DNA from: Frateuria_A sp051900535
GTDB lineage: Bacteria > Pseudomonadota > Gammaproteobacteria > Xanthomonadales > Rhodanobacteraceae
Assembly (NCBI RefSeq): GCF_051900535.1
Contig: NZ_JBHZGI010000001.1
Span: 682,001 to 746,000, forward strand
Direction: 5' to 3'
DNA: 64,000 nt
The notes beneath the pieces are model-generated. The model was not told where the DNA came from. It saw only the letters and a list, made by a program, of their open reading frames with translations, and ran no database searches. The position numbers and the translations under genes are program-made. How positions within the stretch are numbered: the stretch's first letter is position 1; each line of letters begins with the position of its first letter. Shown here one piece after another: positions 31,789 through 43,084 of the stretch.

Positions 31789-33621
31789 CTACTCCAGGTC
31801 GAGCGCCGCCCGCGTAAGCGCCTGCGCGCCCCGCGGATGCCCCGACGGCGTGCGGATATCGGCCATCCATGGCGCGCTTTCGAACAGGTGCGCCCACAGA
31901 CGATCCAGCGCGGCATAGCCATACGGCAGCAGCGGCAGGTGCCGTTCGCCGAAGCCGGGCAACGGCAGGAACGCGTCGAAGTGCTGCGCGTGCGGCACCT
32001 TCCAGTACAGCGGACGGCGGCCTTCGGCGCGCAGCCAGGCGATGTACGGCTCGGAGGTGAAAGCGGTCGGCAGCAGGCCGTCATCGGCACCGTGCACGAC
32101 CCACAGTGGCAGGTCCGCGCGTGGCAGTCGCGCCACGGTCGTTTCGACGCCCGCGTGCAGCGCCCGCGCGGTGGCGTCGTCGCCGTCCCAGAGCGCGCGC
32201 AGGCATTGCTCGCCGACGAGGGTGGGATCGGCCGAGCCGTCGGTGCCACCGAACAGGCCGATGCCGTTGCCAGGCGGAATGCCCGCGCTGTCCGACCACC
32301 ACGCCGCGCGGGTGGCCGCGTCGGCGATGCCGGGTGTGCCGTCCGTCCTGGCCGCGGCGTAGTGGAAGCCGCACGGCATGTTGGCTGGGCCGCGGCGCAG
32401 ATAGGCCGAGGCGTAGCCGGCGGTGATCGCGCGCCACAGGTCGAACGCGGTCGATGTGGCCGCGACCTCCATGGCCGCGTCGGTCCAGCCCGATGCGCGG
32501 AGATGGTCGTACGCTTCAGCCGCCTGCGCCGCAGGCGTGGCGGACTCAAGCAGGCCCCGCGCGTGCAGGCTGGCGCAGCGCCGCGGCCATCCGTGGGTCG
32601 TCGGCGCGCGGGCGAAGGGCACCGCATCGAAGCGCGCGCCGGTCAGTGCGCAAGGCAGCCAGATCGCCGCCTCGGTGGCGTAGTCGTAAAGCTTGCGGCC
32701 CTGCCCGGCCAGTTGCACGTTGGGCTCCAGCGCGACCACACCGTCGAGCAGGCGCTCGTCGTCCAGGCCCGCGGCCTGCAGTACTGCGCCGCCACCGTTG
32801 GAAAGGCCGGTCGCGATGATGCGCGTGTTCTTCGGCGTGAACGGCGCAAGCTCCGGATAGGCACGGTCGAGCATGGCCAGCCCGAAGCGGGCCGCCTGCA
32901 GCACGTGACGACCCCAGTCGGCTTCCGGGTTGTCGCCCGAGTGCAGGTGCTTGACCGCGATGCCCGCGCCGGCCGGCAGCGGTGGCGGCGTGAACTCCAG
33001 TGGCGCCTCGCCGCGCTTCGCGCGGCGGCCATCGAGCGCCACGCCGCCGTCGTCGGCGTAGTCGAAGAAGCCGCTGCCGGCACCCTTGTCGGTATAGGCC
33101 ACCGCGCAGCCCTTCGGCAGAGCCCAGGCGCCGGCCAGTGCGATCGCGCCGTAGATCCCGCGCGAGCCGGACGAAGCGGTGACCACCAGGCAACGCTTGT
33201 CCTTGTCGAAGCCGTCCGGCGCCTGCAAGAGCACGCGGTGGGGCTGGTGCGCGCCGCGGACCCACGCGAAGGCCTCGTACTCGCGTCCCGGCACCGCCGG
33301 GACGCCGCCGTAGACCTGGCCATAACCGCCCAGCGGACCGAGGTCGGCGATGCCTTTCCAGCTCATCTGGATCGCGCGGCGACGCAGTTCCTGCGACGTG
33401 GGGTGGGCTGGATCGGCGAAAGGCACCGGCGCGCCGGCCAGGCCCGTGAGGCCGAGTCCGGCGCTGAGCAGGTCGTCATGGTCGCGGTGCGTGGTGACCC
33501 GCACCTCGCCCGGGACGAATTCGATCGATGGCATGGCAGGCTCCGCGGCCGCGGCGTGGGCGGCACCGCCGGCCAGGACCGGCACCAGCAACAGGGTCAG
33601 GCGCTTCACGAACGCGTTCAT
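31789..33621 (-). CDS. D-(-)-3-hydroxybutyrate oligomer hydrolase
   Basis: A 610-residue enzyme of the 3HBOH family (PF10605). Signal peptide (about 1-24) exports it. The nucleophile motif GLSNGGG (about residue 272) is a lipase box; WVVHGADDGLLP carries the acid and HAQHFDAFL the histidine. It cuts 3-hydroxybutyrate oligomers, products of PHB depolymerisation, to monomer. Flanking evidence is strong: a LuxR regulator and, 6-11 kb away on the same strand, a PHB depolymerase, receptor and hybrid kinase, plus a dyad upstream that matches the receptor/permease promoter. Length is somewhat below the roughly 700 residues of well-studied 3HBOH enzymes. Confidence 0.9.
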   Translation of the reverse strand: MNAFVKRLTLLLVPVLAGGAAHAAAAEPAMPSIEFVPGEVRVTTHRDHDDLLSAGLGLTGLAGAPVPFADPAHPTSQELRRRAIQMSWKGIADLGPLGGYGQVYGGVPAVPGREYEAFAWVRGAHQPHRVLLQAPDGFDKDKRCLVVTASSGSRGIYGAIALAGAWALPKGCAVAYTDKGAGSGFFDYADDGGVALDGRRAKRGEAPLEFTPPPLPAGAGIAVKHLHSGDNPEADWGRHVLQAARFGLAMLDRAYPELAPFTPKNTRIIATGLSNGGGAVLQAAGLDDERLLDGVVALEPNVQLAGQGRKLYDYATEAAIWLPCALTGARFDAVPFARAPTTHGWPRRCASLHARGLLESATPAAQAAEAYDHLRASGWTDAAMEVAATSTAFDLWRAITAGYASAYLRRGPANMPCGFHYAAARTDGTPGIADAATRAAWWSDSAGIPPGNGIGLFGGTDGSADPTLVGEQCLRALWDGDDATARALHAGVETTVARLPRADLPLWVVHGADDGLLPTAFTSEPYIAWLRAEGRRPLYWKVPHAQHFDAFLPLPGFGERHLPLLPYGYAALDRLWAHLFESAPWMADIRTPSGHPRGAQALTRAALDLE

Positions 33622-33656
33622 TGCGGCACCTTAGCAAGCACGCGCGCGGACGCCAT

Positions 33657-33670
33657 CGTACGAAGGTCCA
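33657..33670. promoter_or_regulatory. Candidate response-regulator dyad upstream of the oligomer hydrolase
   Basis: CGTACGAAGGTCCA matches the reverse complement of the dyad at 42988-43001 (TGTACGAAGGTACA) in 12 of 14 positions. It lies 36 bp upstream of the hydrolase start and 112 bp upstream of the divergent LuxR regulator, so either or both could be controlled by it. Confidence 0.55.
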
Positions 33671-33712
33671 TGTTGGCGCCTTTTCCAGATGAGCGCCCCG
33701 ATTGCGTCACGC

Positions 33713-33742
33713 GCGGTCGCGCACCGCTGCGCTCCTGCACAG
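33713..33742. repeat. Dispersed palindrome family A, single arm
   Basis: GCGGTCGCGCACCGCTGCGC followed by TCCTGCACAG resembles the right arm of family A. It lies 40 bp upstream of the LuxR response regulator start. Confidence 0.55.
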
Positions 33743-33781
33743 AGGCGAACTCGACGCCACGGCGCGCACCCGCTAGTTTGC

Positions 33782-34447
33782 ATGGCCATGCCTTCCCTGC
33801 TGATCGCCGACGACCATCCGCTGTTCCGCGCCGCCTTGCGGCAGGCGGCCATCGCGTGTGTCGCAGACTGCCAGGTCAGCGAAGCGGCCGACCTCGCCGA
33901 CGCACTCGCCGCGTTGACGGCCGCCCCCGACACCGACCTGGTGCTGCTGGACCTGCACATGCCCGGCAGCCAGGGTCTGTCCGGCCTGGCCGCGCTGCGC
34001 GGCCAGCATCCTGGCGTGGCGGTGCTGGTGGTGTCGGCGCACGACGAGCCGCGCACCGTGCGTCGGGTGCTCGACCACGGTGCGGCCGGCTTCATCCCCA
34101 AGAGCGCCACGCCCGCCCAGATCGGCGAAGCGATCCGCACCGTGCTCGACTGCGGCAGCTGGGTCCCTCCGGGCCTGGCCAGCGCGGTCAGCGCGCTCGC
34201 GCCCGATCCGAAAGACGCCGACCTCGCCGCCCGCCTGGCGCGCCTGACCGAACAGCAATACCGCGTGCTGGCGCTGATCGGCGAAGGCCTGCTCAACAAG
34301 CAGATTGCCGATCGACTGGCCATCCAGGAGCGCACGGTCAAGGCTCACGTGACGGCGATCTTCGAAAAGCTCGGCGTGCGCAACCGCACGCAGGCCGGTT
34401 TGCTGCTGCGTTCGCTGGACCTGGGCGAGCCGTCGCGCGTCCTGTAG
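33782..34447 (+). CDS. LuxR-type response regulator (CrbR/ErdR/AgmR type), probable PHB-locus regulator
   Basis: A 221-residue two-component regulator. The receiver domain (about 1-125) has the acidic pair ADDHP, phospho-acceptor Asp57 in LVLLDLHMPG and the lysine in IPKSAT; the C-terminal LuxR helix-turn-helix is about 150-212 (LTEQQYRVLALIGEGLLNKQ, RTVKAHVTAIFEKLGVRNRTQ). The SSF-domain hybrid kinase encoded 1.6 kb away is its likely partner, as in the CrbS/CrbR and MxtR/ErdR pairs that govern acetate metabolism. The surrounding PHB genes suggest control of 3-hydroxybutyrate use. ATG codons at 33782 and 33788 are both possible. Confidence 0.9.
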   Translation: MAMPSLLIADDHPLFRAALRQAAIACVADCQVSEAADLADALAALTAAPDTDLVLLDLHMPGSQGLSGLAALRGQHPGVAVLVVSAHDEPRTVRRVLDHGAAGFIPKSATPAQIGEAIRTVLDCGSWVPPGLASAVSALAPDPKDADLAARLARLTEQQYRVLALIGEGLLNKQIADRLAIQERTVKAHVTAIFEKLGVRNRTQAGLLLRSLDLGEPSRVL

Positions 34448-34513
34448 GAGCGCACCGGGTGCGCGACCGCGGCGTACCCGCACCGCAGGCCCACGCACAG
34501 GTGCACGCCTACA
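34442..34513. repeat. Dispersed palindrome family A, full copy between regulator and pseudouridine synthase
   Basis: Left arm begins CTGTAGGAGCGCACCGGG (34442) and right arm ends GTGCACGCCTACA near 34513. It overlaps the end of both convergent genes: the stop of the response regulator (34447) and the stop of the pseudouridine synthase (34509). Confidence 0.75.
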
Positions 34514-35384
34514 AGGGTTCGAGCGACAACCTGCTGCGGAACTCCCGCGCCTGCCCGCTCAACGGATCGACGAACGCCAGCCCGCGCGCCAGCAACTGCA
34601 GCGGCCGGCTGAAATCGTCTTCTGCCCGTTCCTGCAGCTGCGGATAAAAGCGGTCGTTGCGGATCGGCGCACCAAGCGCCGCCATGTGCACGCGCAACTG
34701 GTGCTTGCGCCCGGTGTGCGGCTCCAACGCGTAGCGCCACAGCTGTGCGCCCCGTTCGAGCACATCCACACGCGTCTGGCTGTTCGCTTCGCCCTCCACT
34801 TCGCGCATGCGGAAGAACGGCTCGCCCGCCTCCAGCCGCGAACGGTGCAGGTGCGGTAGCGCAAGTTGCGGCAAGGGCGCGGCCAGTGCCTCGTAACGCT
34901 TGACGATGCGCCGCTCGCGGAACAGTGACAGATAGGCATCCCGCGTAGCCGGCCGCGCCGAGAACAGCACCAGCCCGGCAGTCTCGCGATCGAGCCGGTG
35001 CAACGGCACCAACGCCGGATTGCCCAGCCGGCGCACCAGGCGCGCCAGCAAAGTCTGCTGCACATAGCCGCCGGCCGGGACCACCGGCAGGAAATGGGGT
35101 TTGTCGACTACTACCAGGTGTTCGTCGACATGCAGCACTACCTCTTCGCCGGGAATCGCCGGTTCGCTCTCGACCTCGCGGAAATATTTCAGCTTCATGC
35201 CGGCGCGGCCGGGCGTGTGTTCGTCGATCGGGATGTCGCTGGCATCCATCACGCGGCCACGGCGGATCCGGTCCAGCCACTGCGCGCGGCCGATCCGTGG
35301 AAAGCATGCGCACAGCCCGTCGAGCGCGGTCACCCAGTCGCCTTCGGGCAGGTGCACGGTGCTGGGCGCGGTCGCGTGGATCAT
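34509..35384 (-). CDS. Pseudouridine synthase, RluA family
   Basis: A 291-residue enzyme with the RluA catalytic signature PLHRLDRETAGLVLFS (catalytic aspartate) and the conserved HVDEHLVVVDKPHFLPVVP strand, plus the C-terminal TGRKHQLRVHMAALG motif. It modifies a uridine in rRNA or tRNA in the cytosol. Its target cannot be told from sequence. It is convergent with the response regulator and stands 60 bp upstream, divergently, of yaeQ; no link to PHB use is apparent, so it and yaeQ look like genes lodged within that locus. The stop overlaps a family A palindrome. Confidence 0.9.
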   Translation of the reverse strand: MIHATAPSTVHLPEGDWVTALDGLCACFPRIGRAQWLDRIRRGRVMDASDIPIDEHTPGRAGMKLKYFREVESEPAIPGEEVVLHVDEHLVVVDKPHFLPVVPAGGYVQQTLLARLVRRLGNPALVPLHRLDRETAGLVLFSARPATRDAYLSLFRERRIVKRYEALAAPLPQLALPHLHRSRLEAGEPFFRMREVEGEANSQTRVDVLERGAQLWRYALEPHTGRKHQLRVHMAALGAPIRNDRFYPQLQERAEDDFSRPLQLLARGLAFVDPLSGQAREFRSRLSLEPL

Positions 35385-35444
35385 CCGGACAGCTTAGCGC
35401 CGGCCGCGGCGTACAATGGCCGATTACCCGCAGCAGGCACGACC

Positions 35445-35999
35445 ATGGCCCTCAACGCCACCATCCACAAAGCCGAGCTGTCGATCAGCGACATGGATCG
35501 GCACTACTACGCGACCCACGCATTGACCCTCGCCCGCCATCCCTCGGAAACCGAGGAGCGACTGATGGTCCGGTTGCTCGCCTTCGCGCTGCACGCGGAC
35601 GACCGGCTGGAGTTCGGCAAGGGCCTGAGCGACGAGGACGAGCCCGCGCTGTGGCGGCGTGCGTACACCGACGAGGTGGAGCAGTGGATCGAACTGGGCC
35701 AGCCGGACGAGGCCCGCATCCGCAAGGCCTGCGGGCGCGCACGGCAGGTCGTGGTCGTCAACTACGGTGGCCGCGTCGCTGACATCTGGTGGGACAAGGT
35801 CGGCAATGCGCTCTCGCGCAACGACAACCTGACCGTGCTCGACATCGACGAAGCCACCGTGCGCGGGATCACCGCCCTGTGCGACCGCGGCATGCGGCTG
35901 CAGTGCCTGATCCAGGATGGCGAATTGCAGCTGATCAGCGGCGACACCACGGTCGCGATCCGCCCCCGTGCACGCATGGGCGAATACGCCGCCGCCTGA
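35445..35999 (+). CDS. yaeQ: YaeQ family protein
   Basis: A 184-residue protein of the YaeQ family, recognised by MALNATIHKAELSISDMDRHYY, the TEERLMVRLLAFALHA, the VDEDEPALW-type LSDEDEPALWRR stretch and WWDKVGNALSRNDNLTV. YaeQ has a PD-(D/E)XK nuclease-like fold without clear nuclease activity and was first noted for suppressing loss of the RfaH elongation factor. No signal peptide or membrane span. The ATG at 35445 is the family start. Single gene; a family A palindrome follows its stop. Confidence 0.92.
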   Translation: MALNATIHKAELSISDMDRHYYATHALTLARHPSETEERLMVRLLAFALHADDRLEFGKGLSDEDEPALWRRAYTDEVEQWIELGQPDEARIRKACGRARQVVVVNYGGRVADIWWDKVGNALSRNDNLTVLDIDEATVRGITALCDRGMRLQCLIQDGELQLISGDTTVAIRPRARMGEYAAA

Positions 36000-36014
36000 C
36001 GATGGGGTTGCCCC

Positions 36015-36085
36015 GCAGGAGCCCGGCTGTGCGCGACCGCCATTCACTACCGCGTCCCGCGGTCGCGCACGGGTGCGCTCCTACA
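36015..36085. repeat. Dispersed palindrome family A, full copy overlapping the kinase stop codon
   Basis: Left arm 36015-36040 (begins GCAGGAGCCCGGCTG) and right arm 36059-36085 (begins GCGGTCGCGCACGGG) pair imperfectly. The copy fills the gap between the convergent yaeQ and kinase genes and covers the last codons of the kinase (stop at 36081-36083). Confidence 0.8.
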
Positions 36086-39000
36086 CTCGCACGTCAGCCG
36101 TCACGCGCTGCAGCAACTGGCGCAACGCCAGCGGCTTGAGCGGCTTGTAGAGCACGCCGATCCCCGCATCGAGCAGCCGCTGGCGCAGCTCGCCGTCACG
36201 GTCGGCGGTCAGCATCACGGTCGGCACGTCCGGGTGGCGCCCGCTCAGTTCGCGCCAAACGTCCCAGCCGGTACGCCCCGCGTCGAGGTGATAGTCGAGG
36301 ATGTGCAGGTCCGCCTGCCACGGTGCCGCGAGCGCCTGGGCCGCATCGCGGGCGGCATGCACCTGCCAGCCCCAACCGGTGAGCAGCGTGCTTAGCGCGG
36401 CCAGCGCCGCCGGTTCGTTGTCCAGCACCAGCGCTCGCCCGGCCGGCAGCGGCTGAAGCGTCGCCGTGGCCGCTGGCACGCTCGCCGGCATTCGCGCCAC
36501 CGGCACGGCCAGGTCGAACACGCTGCCGTGGCCCGGCCACGAGCGCAGCCCCAGCGGATGCCCGAGCAGACCGGCCATGCGCCGGGCGATCGACAGCCCC
36601 AGGCCGAGCCCCTGCCCGCCCGCGGCGCTGCCGCGCCGGAACTCCTGGAAGATCATCGCGCGCTCCTGCGGCGCGATGCCCGGACCGGTATCCCACACCT
36701 CCACGCGCAGCTGCGCGCCGCAACGGCGCACACCCAGCAGCACGCGGCCGTGTTCGGCGTAGCGCAACGCGTTGGAGAGGAAGTTCTGCAGCACCCGGCG
36801 CAGCAGTTGCGGATCGGAATGCACCCAGGCACGCGTGCCGACTACGTCCAGCCGCACGCCGCGGTCCTGGGCGATGGCGCGGAACTCGGCGGCAAGCGGA
36901 TCGAGTACCTCGGCCAGCGCGAAGACGCGCGGCTGCGGCTGCAGCCGACCACCCTCCAACCGCGCGATGTCGAGCAGGCCGGCGAGCAGGCCCTCGGTCG
37001 CGGTGAGCGCGCCATTGAGGTTGCCGGCGATGGCTGCGTCGGCCCCGTGCTCGGTCAGCGTATGCGCGAACAGCTGCGCCGCGTGCAACGGCTGCATCAG
37101 GTCGTGGGTGACGGCGGCCAGGAAGCGGCTCTTGGCCTCGTTGGCGCGTTGCGCCTCGGCGCTGGCGGCGGCCAGCGCACGGGTGCGCTCTTCCACGCGC
37201 AATTCGAGCGTCTCGTTGACCTTCTTCAGCGCGTCCTCGGCGCGGCGGAATGCGGTGACGTCGGTGAAGGTGGCGACGAAGCCGCCGCCGGGCATCGGAT
37301 TGCCGCGGATCTCCACGATCGTGCCGTCGGGAAAACGACGCTCGGACAGGTGCCGCGTGCCGGCCTGCATGTGGGTCAGCCGGCGCTGCACGCGGGTTTC
37401 GACGTCGCCTTCGCCGATCAGGCCCTCGCCAATGATGAAGCGCGTGAGGTCGGCGACCGGGCGGCCGATCTGCAGCATCTCGTCGGGGTACTGGAACAGC
37501 CGCGCGTAGCAGCGGTTCCAGGCCACCACGCGCAGGTCCGCGTCGACCACGCAGATGCCCTGGCTCATGTTCTCCAGCGCCGCCTCCAGTACGCGCTGGT
37601 TGAAGCGCAGGTCCTGGGTGGCTTCGCCGACGATCGCCGCGACGGTGTCCAGTTGCGCGCTGCCCTGCTTGTGCACCACTTCCAGCAGCAGCCGCGCCGA
37701 CGCCGCACCGATCACCGCGGCCAGCTCATGCTCGACCGCGTCGACCCGCGCATGGCCGGCGGCGCCCTGCGCCGGCGCGGTGGCGAACAGGTGCCCCACG
37801 CGCTCGGGCGGCAGGAAACGCTCGGCCAGCGCGCGCAGCTCCACCACCCCGACATCGCCGACGCCCGCCACGCGCGTGGCCTGGCCAAAGCGCGACTGGG
37901 CCACCAGCCACGTCACCGCCACGTTCGCCGCCAGGCTCAACACCACGGCGCGGCCGAGCTGGCTCCAGTCGCCCAGCCCGAGCAGTCCGCCGGGCGACAA
38001 CCAGGCGATGCCCATCGGACCGTGCAGCAACCCCGCCGGCATCGCCGGCCACAGCGAGGGCAGCACCACGTAGAGCCACACGAGCGTGCCGCAGGCCAGC
38101 CCCGCGGTCACCGCACGCGGCCCGACCTGCGGCCGGTACACCGCCGCGAGCAGCGCCGGCGCCAGCCCCGCCAGCGCGGAGAACGAGATTGCGCCGATGT
38201 CGGCCAGCGCCTCATGGCTGGCCAGCACGCGGCTGTAGCCCCAGGCCAGCAGGATCACCACTACGATCGCCACGCGGCGCTGGTTGATTACCTCGCCACG
38301 CAGGTCGCCACGCTCGTCGCGGCCCCAGCCGGCGCGCACGCGCAACGGAGCGATGAAGTGATTGACGATCATCAGGCTGAGCGCCAGCGTGGCGACCACC
38401 ACCATGCTGGTGGCGGCGCTCAGGCCGCCGAGGAACGCCACCAGCGCCAGCGCGTGCTGACCGCGCGCCAGCGGCAACGCAAGCACGTAGAGGTCCGACG
38501 GAACGCCGCTGGGCCCGAGCCACGCATCGCCGAGCTTCGCCAGCGGCAGGATCGGCAGGGCGATCAGCAGCATGTACAGCGGGAACAACCATCGCGCGGT
38601 GCGCAGGTGACCGCCGTCGCGACACTCGACCACGCCGGCATGGAACTGGTGCGGCAGGGTGAACATCGCCAGTGCGCCCAGCAGGATCAGGGCCGGAAAG
38701 CCGGTGCTCTCGTGTGGCAGCGCCGGCACCGGCGGCAGGCCGGCGGGCAGCGGGGTGAACAGCAGCGTGCCCAGCGCCAGCATCGCGCCTAGCTTGAACA
38801 GCGATTCGAACGCCATCGCCAGCACCAGCCCGCGGTTGTGCGCCGTGGTGGACGCGCGGCGGGTGCCGAACAGCATCGCGAACAGCGCCATCAGCAGCGC
38901 GATGTAGAGCGCGCTGTCCTGCCATGGCTCGGACTCGGCGAGCTGGCCGTGGCTGAGCAGCATGTAGCTCATCGCCACGGCCTTCAGCTGCAGCGCGATG

Positions 39001-39386
39001 TAGGGAACGATGCCCAGCACCACCACCGCGGTGACCAGCGCCGCCAGCCCCGAGTGGCGCCCCAGCCTCACCGCGATCAGGTCGGCCAGCGAGCCGGCGT
39101 TGTACTCGCGCGCCAGCTCCACCAGCCGCCGCAGCACGGCGATCGCCAGCAGGTACATCAGGATCGCGCCGACGAAGGTCGGCGGCAGCCACCAGCCCGA
39201 GCGGCTGGCCTGGGTCACCGTGCCGTAGAAGGTCCAGGAGGTGCAATGGATCGCCAGCGACAGCGCATAGACGACCGCCCAGCGCTTCTCGAACAGCCGC
39301 GGGCGCCGCTCGCCGAGCAAGGCGACGCCGAACAGCAGGCCCAGCCAGCAGGCGGCGGCTAGGGCGATCAGGGTGGGGCTGGGCAT
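36081..39386 (-). CDS. SSF-domain hybrid sensor histidine kinase/response regulator (CrbS/MxtR type)
   Basis: A 1101-residue sensor. An N-terminal solute:sodium symporter-like domain (about 1-490, 12-13 membrane helices) is followed by a STAC-like segment (about 515-580, VVELRALAERFLPPERVG), a PAS domain (about 600-720), a HisKA domain with phosphorylated His761 (AVTHDLMQPLHAAQ), an ATPase domain (NFLSNALRYAEH, DTGPGIA, GLGLGLSIARR) and a C-terminal receiver with Asp1031 (LHILDYHLDAG). The symporter domain is thought to sense or transport a small acid. CrbS/MxtR kinases respond to acetate-type metabolism with LuxR partners; the neighbouring regulator at 33782 fits. It lies 57 bp downstream of the PHB depolymerase on the same strand, so co-transcription with receptor and depolymerase is likely. 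The ligand here, possibly 3-hydroxybutyrate, is inferred. Confidence 0.92.
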   Translation of the reverse strand: MPSPTLIALAAACWLGLLFGVALLGERRPRLFEKRWAVVYALSLAIHCTSWTFYGTVTQASRSGWWLPPTFVGAILMYLLAIAVLRRLVELAREYNAGSLADLIAVRLGRHSGLAALVTAVVVLGIVPYIALQLKAVAMSYMLLSHGQLAESEPWQDSALYIALLMALFAMLFGTRRASTTAHNRGLVLAMAFESLFKLGAMLALGTLLFTPLPAGLPPVPALPHESTGFPALILLGALAMFTLPHQFHAGVVECRDGGHLRTARWLFPLYMLLIALPILPLAKLGDAWLGPSGVPSDLYVLALPLARGQHALALVAFLGGLSAATSMVVVATLALSLMIVNHFIAPLRVRAGWGRDERGDLRGEVINQRRVAIVVVILLAWGYSRVLASHEALADIGAISFSALAGLAPALLAAVYRPQVGPRAVTAGLACGTLVWLYVVLPSLWPAMPAGLLHGPMGIAWLSPGGLLGLGDWSQLGRAVVLSLAANVAVTWLVAQSRFGQATRVAGVGDVGVVELRALAERFLPPERVGHLFATAPAQGAAGHARVDAVEHELAAVIGAASARLLLEVVHKQGSAQLDTVAAIVGEATQDLRFNQRVLEAALENMSQGICVVDADLRVVAWNRCYARLFQYPDEMLQIGRPVADLTRFIIGEGLIGEGDVETRVQRRLTHMQAGTRHLSERRFPDGTIVEIRGNPMPGGGFVATFTDVTAFRRAEDALKKVNETLELRVEERTRALAAASAEAQRANEAKSRFLAAVTHDLMQPLHAAQLFAHTLTEHGADAAIAGNLNGALTATEGLLAGLLDIARLEGGRLQPQPRVFALAEVLDPLAAEFRAIAQDRGVRLDVVGTRAWVHSDPQLLRRVLQNFLSNALRYAEHGRVLLGVRRCGAQLRVEVWDTGPGIAPQERAMIFQEFRRGSAAGGQGLGLGLSIARRMAGLLGHPLGLRSWPGHGSVFDLAVPVARMPASVPAATATLQPLPAGRALVLDNEPAALAALSTLLTGWGWQVHAARDAAQALAAPWQADLHILDYHLDAGRTGWDVWRELSGRHPDVPTVMLTADRDGELRQRLLDAGIGVLYKPLKPLALRQLLQRVTADVRV

Positions 39387-39443
39387 GGCGTTACACGCTG
39401 CGCGGTGCGCTCCTCTCCCGGGCAGAGGGAGCGGAGCGTGGGC

Positions 39444-40466
39444 TCATCGGGTGGCGGGCAGCCCCAGCGCGTGCACGGCGTCGACCAGCCAGCGCAGCTG
39501 CACGCCCTGGCGGGTGTCGTAGTCGGCTCCGGAGTATCCCCACCAGTCCCAGCATGCTTGCGGATTCAAGGGCGCAAAGCTCGCGCGTGCCTGAGGGTAC
39601 AGCACGGCCACGTCGTACGCGTCGGCCCAGCGGTTGAAGCCGGCGTCGCGCACGAACGCCTCGCCCACCGCCTCGGCGTTCTGCTTGCAGCCGTGCAGCG
39701 CGACCAGCAGGCCGCAGGGTTTGCCGGCGGCGCAGGAGGGCGGCAGGTAGACATAGCCCTCGGCGGCGAGGAAAGCATCCTTGCCGTCCGGGCGCAGTGC
39801 GTCCTGATCGAAGGTGTGCAGCTCGCCGCGTGATGCGGCCACGGCGTGGGCGGGTTTGCCGAACAGTTCGGCGAAGATCGCACCCGCCGCATCGAAACCG
39901 CAGTGACCGAGGAACGGCGACACCGACTTGTCGCAATCGTCGCCCTTCCCCGCCACCGGCAGGTTGTGCGCGAAGGCGCGTGCGCCATCGTCGCGCACCC
40001 GCATGTTCGCGAGACCCGGCACGCTGTCACGCAGGGTTTCGTAGAAGCGCGCGCCTGCCCCGGCCACCGACGGCGCGACCATGGCGTCGTCCCTGCCGTG
40101 CAGCAGGTAGACGTGCGATCCCGCCAGATCCGCGAGCGGTCCGATGCGACCGTCGGCCGACAGTTTCCGTGCGCGGGCGACCAGCGCGTCCACGTCGGGC
40201 GCCGGAGTGCCTTTCATGCAGCTTCCGAGCGCCGTGGCGAGCTGGCCGCCGGCGCAACCGTACGGGCCGCCGGCGACGATGGCGGCGCCGTGGAAGATTT
40301 CCGGATAGGCGAGCTGCGCCTGGGTGGCCATGTAGGCGCCGGAGGAAAGGCCGGCCACGGCGACGCGCGTGGGGTCGAGCTTCAGCTTCGGCAGCGGCGA
40401 GGCGTCGCCGGCATGGGCAACCACGCTGGCGAACAGGAGGGCCAGCAGGCCGAGGGTCTTGCGCAT
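39444..40466 (-). CDS. Secreted short-chain-length polyhydroxyalkanoate (PHB) depolymerase, type 2 catalytic domain
   Basis: A 340-residue enzyme with signal peptide (about 1-19). The lipase box GLSSGAYM puts the nucleophile at Ser41, near the N-terminus as in the type 2 extracellular depolymerase domain; VYLLHGRDDAMV and the NPQACWDWWGYSGADYDTR segment are the other conserved parts. It hydrolyses extracellular PHB to oligomers and monomer. There is no C-terminal substrate-binding domain of the classic secreted depolymerases, so it may act on amorphous or partly degraded polymer or at the cell surface. The TonB receptor gene is upstream and the hybrid kinase downstream on the same strand. Confidence 0.9.
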   Translation of the reverse strand: MRKTLGLLALLFASVVAHAGDASPLPKLKLDPTRVAVAGLSSGAYMATQAQLAYPEIFHGAAIVAGGPYGCAGGQLATALGSCMKGTPAPDVDALVARARKLSADGRIGPLADLAGSHVYLLHGRDDAMVAPSVAGAGARFYETLRDSVPGLANMRVRDDGARAFAHNLPVAGKGDDCDKSVSPFLGHCGFDAAGAIFAELFGKPAHAVAASRGELHTFDQDALRPDGKDAFLAAEGYVYLPPSCAAGKPCGLLVALHGCKQNAEAVGEAFVRDAGFNRWADAYDVAVLYPQARASFAPLNPQACWDWWGYSGADYDTRQGVQLRWLVDAVHALGLPATR

Positions 40467-40487
40467 GTCGATCTCCGGCGATCGTTT

Positions 40488-40546
40488 CAGGAGCGCACCT
40501 GTGCGCGACCGTCGTCTTCCCTGTCGCTCAGGTGCGCCCCTACAGG
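40488..40546. repeat. Dispersed palindrome family A, full copy upstream of the PHB depolymerase
   Basis: Left arm 40488-40511 (begins CAGGAGCGCACCTG) pairs with right arm 40523-40546 (GTCGCTCAGGTGCGCC then CCTACAGG). It sits in the 184-bp gap between the receptor stop and the depolymerase start, inside the presumed transcript. Confidence 0.8.
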
Positions 40547-40650
40547 ATAGGCGGGAAGTCCACCGTTTCCCCCGCAGGCAGGAAAGGAGCCGGGCGGCGG
40601 GGAGGTGGCATCCCGGCGCCTCCCCTGCTGCAGAAGGAAAAGGCCCGGCG

Positions 40651-42876
<2,226 letters not shown>

Positions 42877-42987
42877 GACTCCCCTCCCCTTTGGACGCAA
42901 CCGTCGAGGGTTGCCTGTGGACGCAGCCATCGACGATGGGTGCCTTGTGATGCATCGATCCTAGGCACGAGGGGACGGCGGGACACT

Positions 42988-43001
42988 TGTACCTTCGTAC
43001 A
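42988..43001. promoter_or_regulatory. Dyad in the divergent receptor/permease promoter region, candidate response-regulator site
   Basis: TGTACCTTCGTACA has 5-bp perfect arms around CTTC and lies 112 bp from the receptor start and 84 bp from the permease start; the flanks extend the dyad imperfectly (CACT and AGTG). A 12 of 14 match lies upstream of the oligomer hydrolase at 33657. LuxR-type regulators bind interrupted dyads of this size. Confidence 0.6.
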
Positions 43002-43084
43002 GTGCCCGGCCGCCGGTGCGCTGCCGATACTCGCCGGGCACTGGTCATTCCGGCGCGGCAGCGCGCCGCTGGGAAAAAAGGTCG

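Noticed and set aside
31684..34647. A 980-codon plus-strand frame opposite the oligomer hydrolase
   Set aside because: Antisense shadow with His/Arg/Gly-rich composition; the minus strand holds the recognised 3HBOH gene with catalytic motifs.
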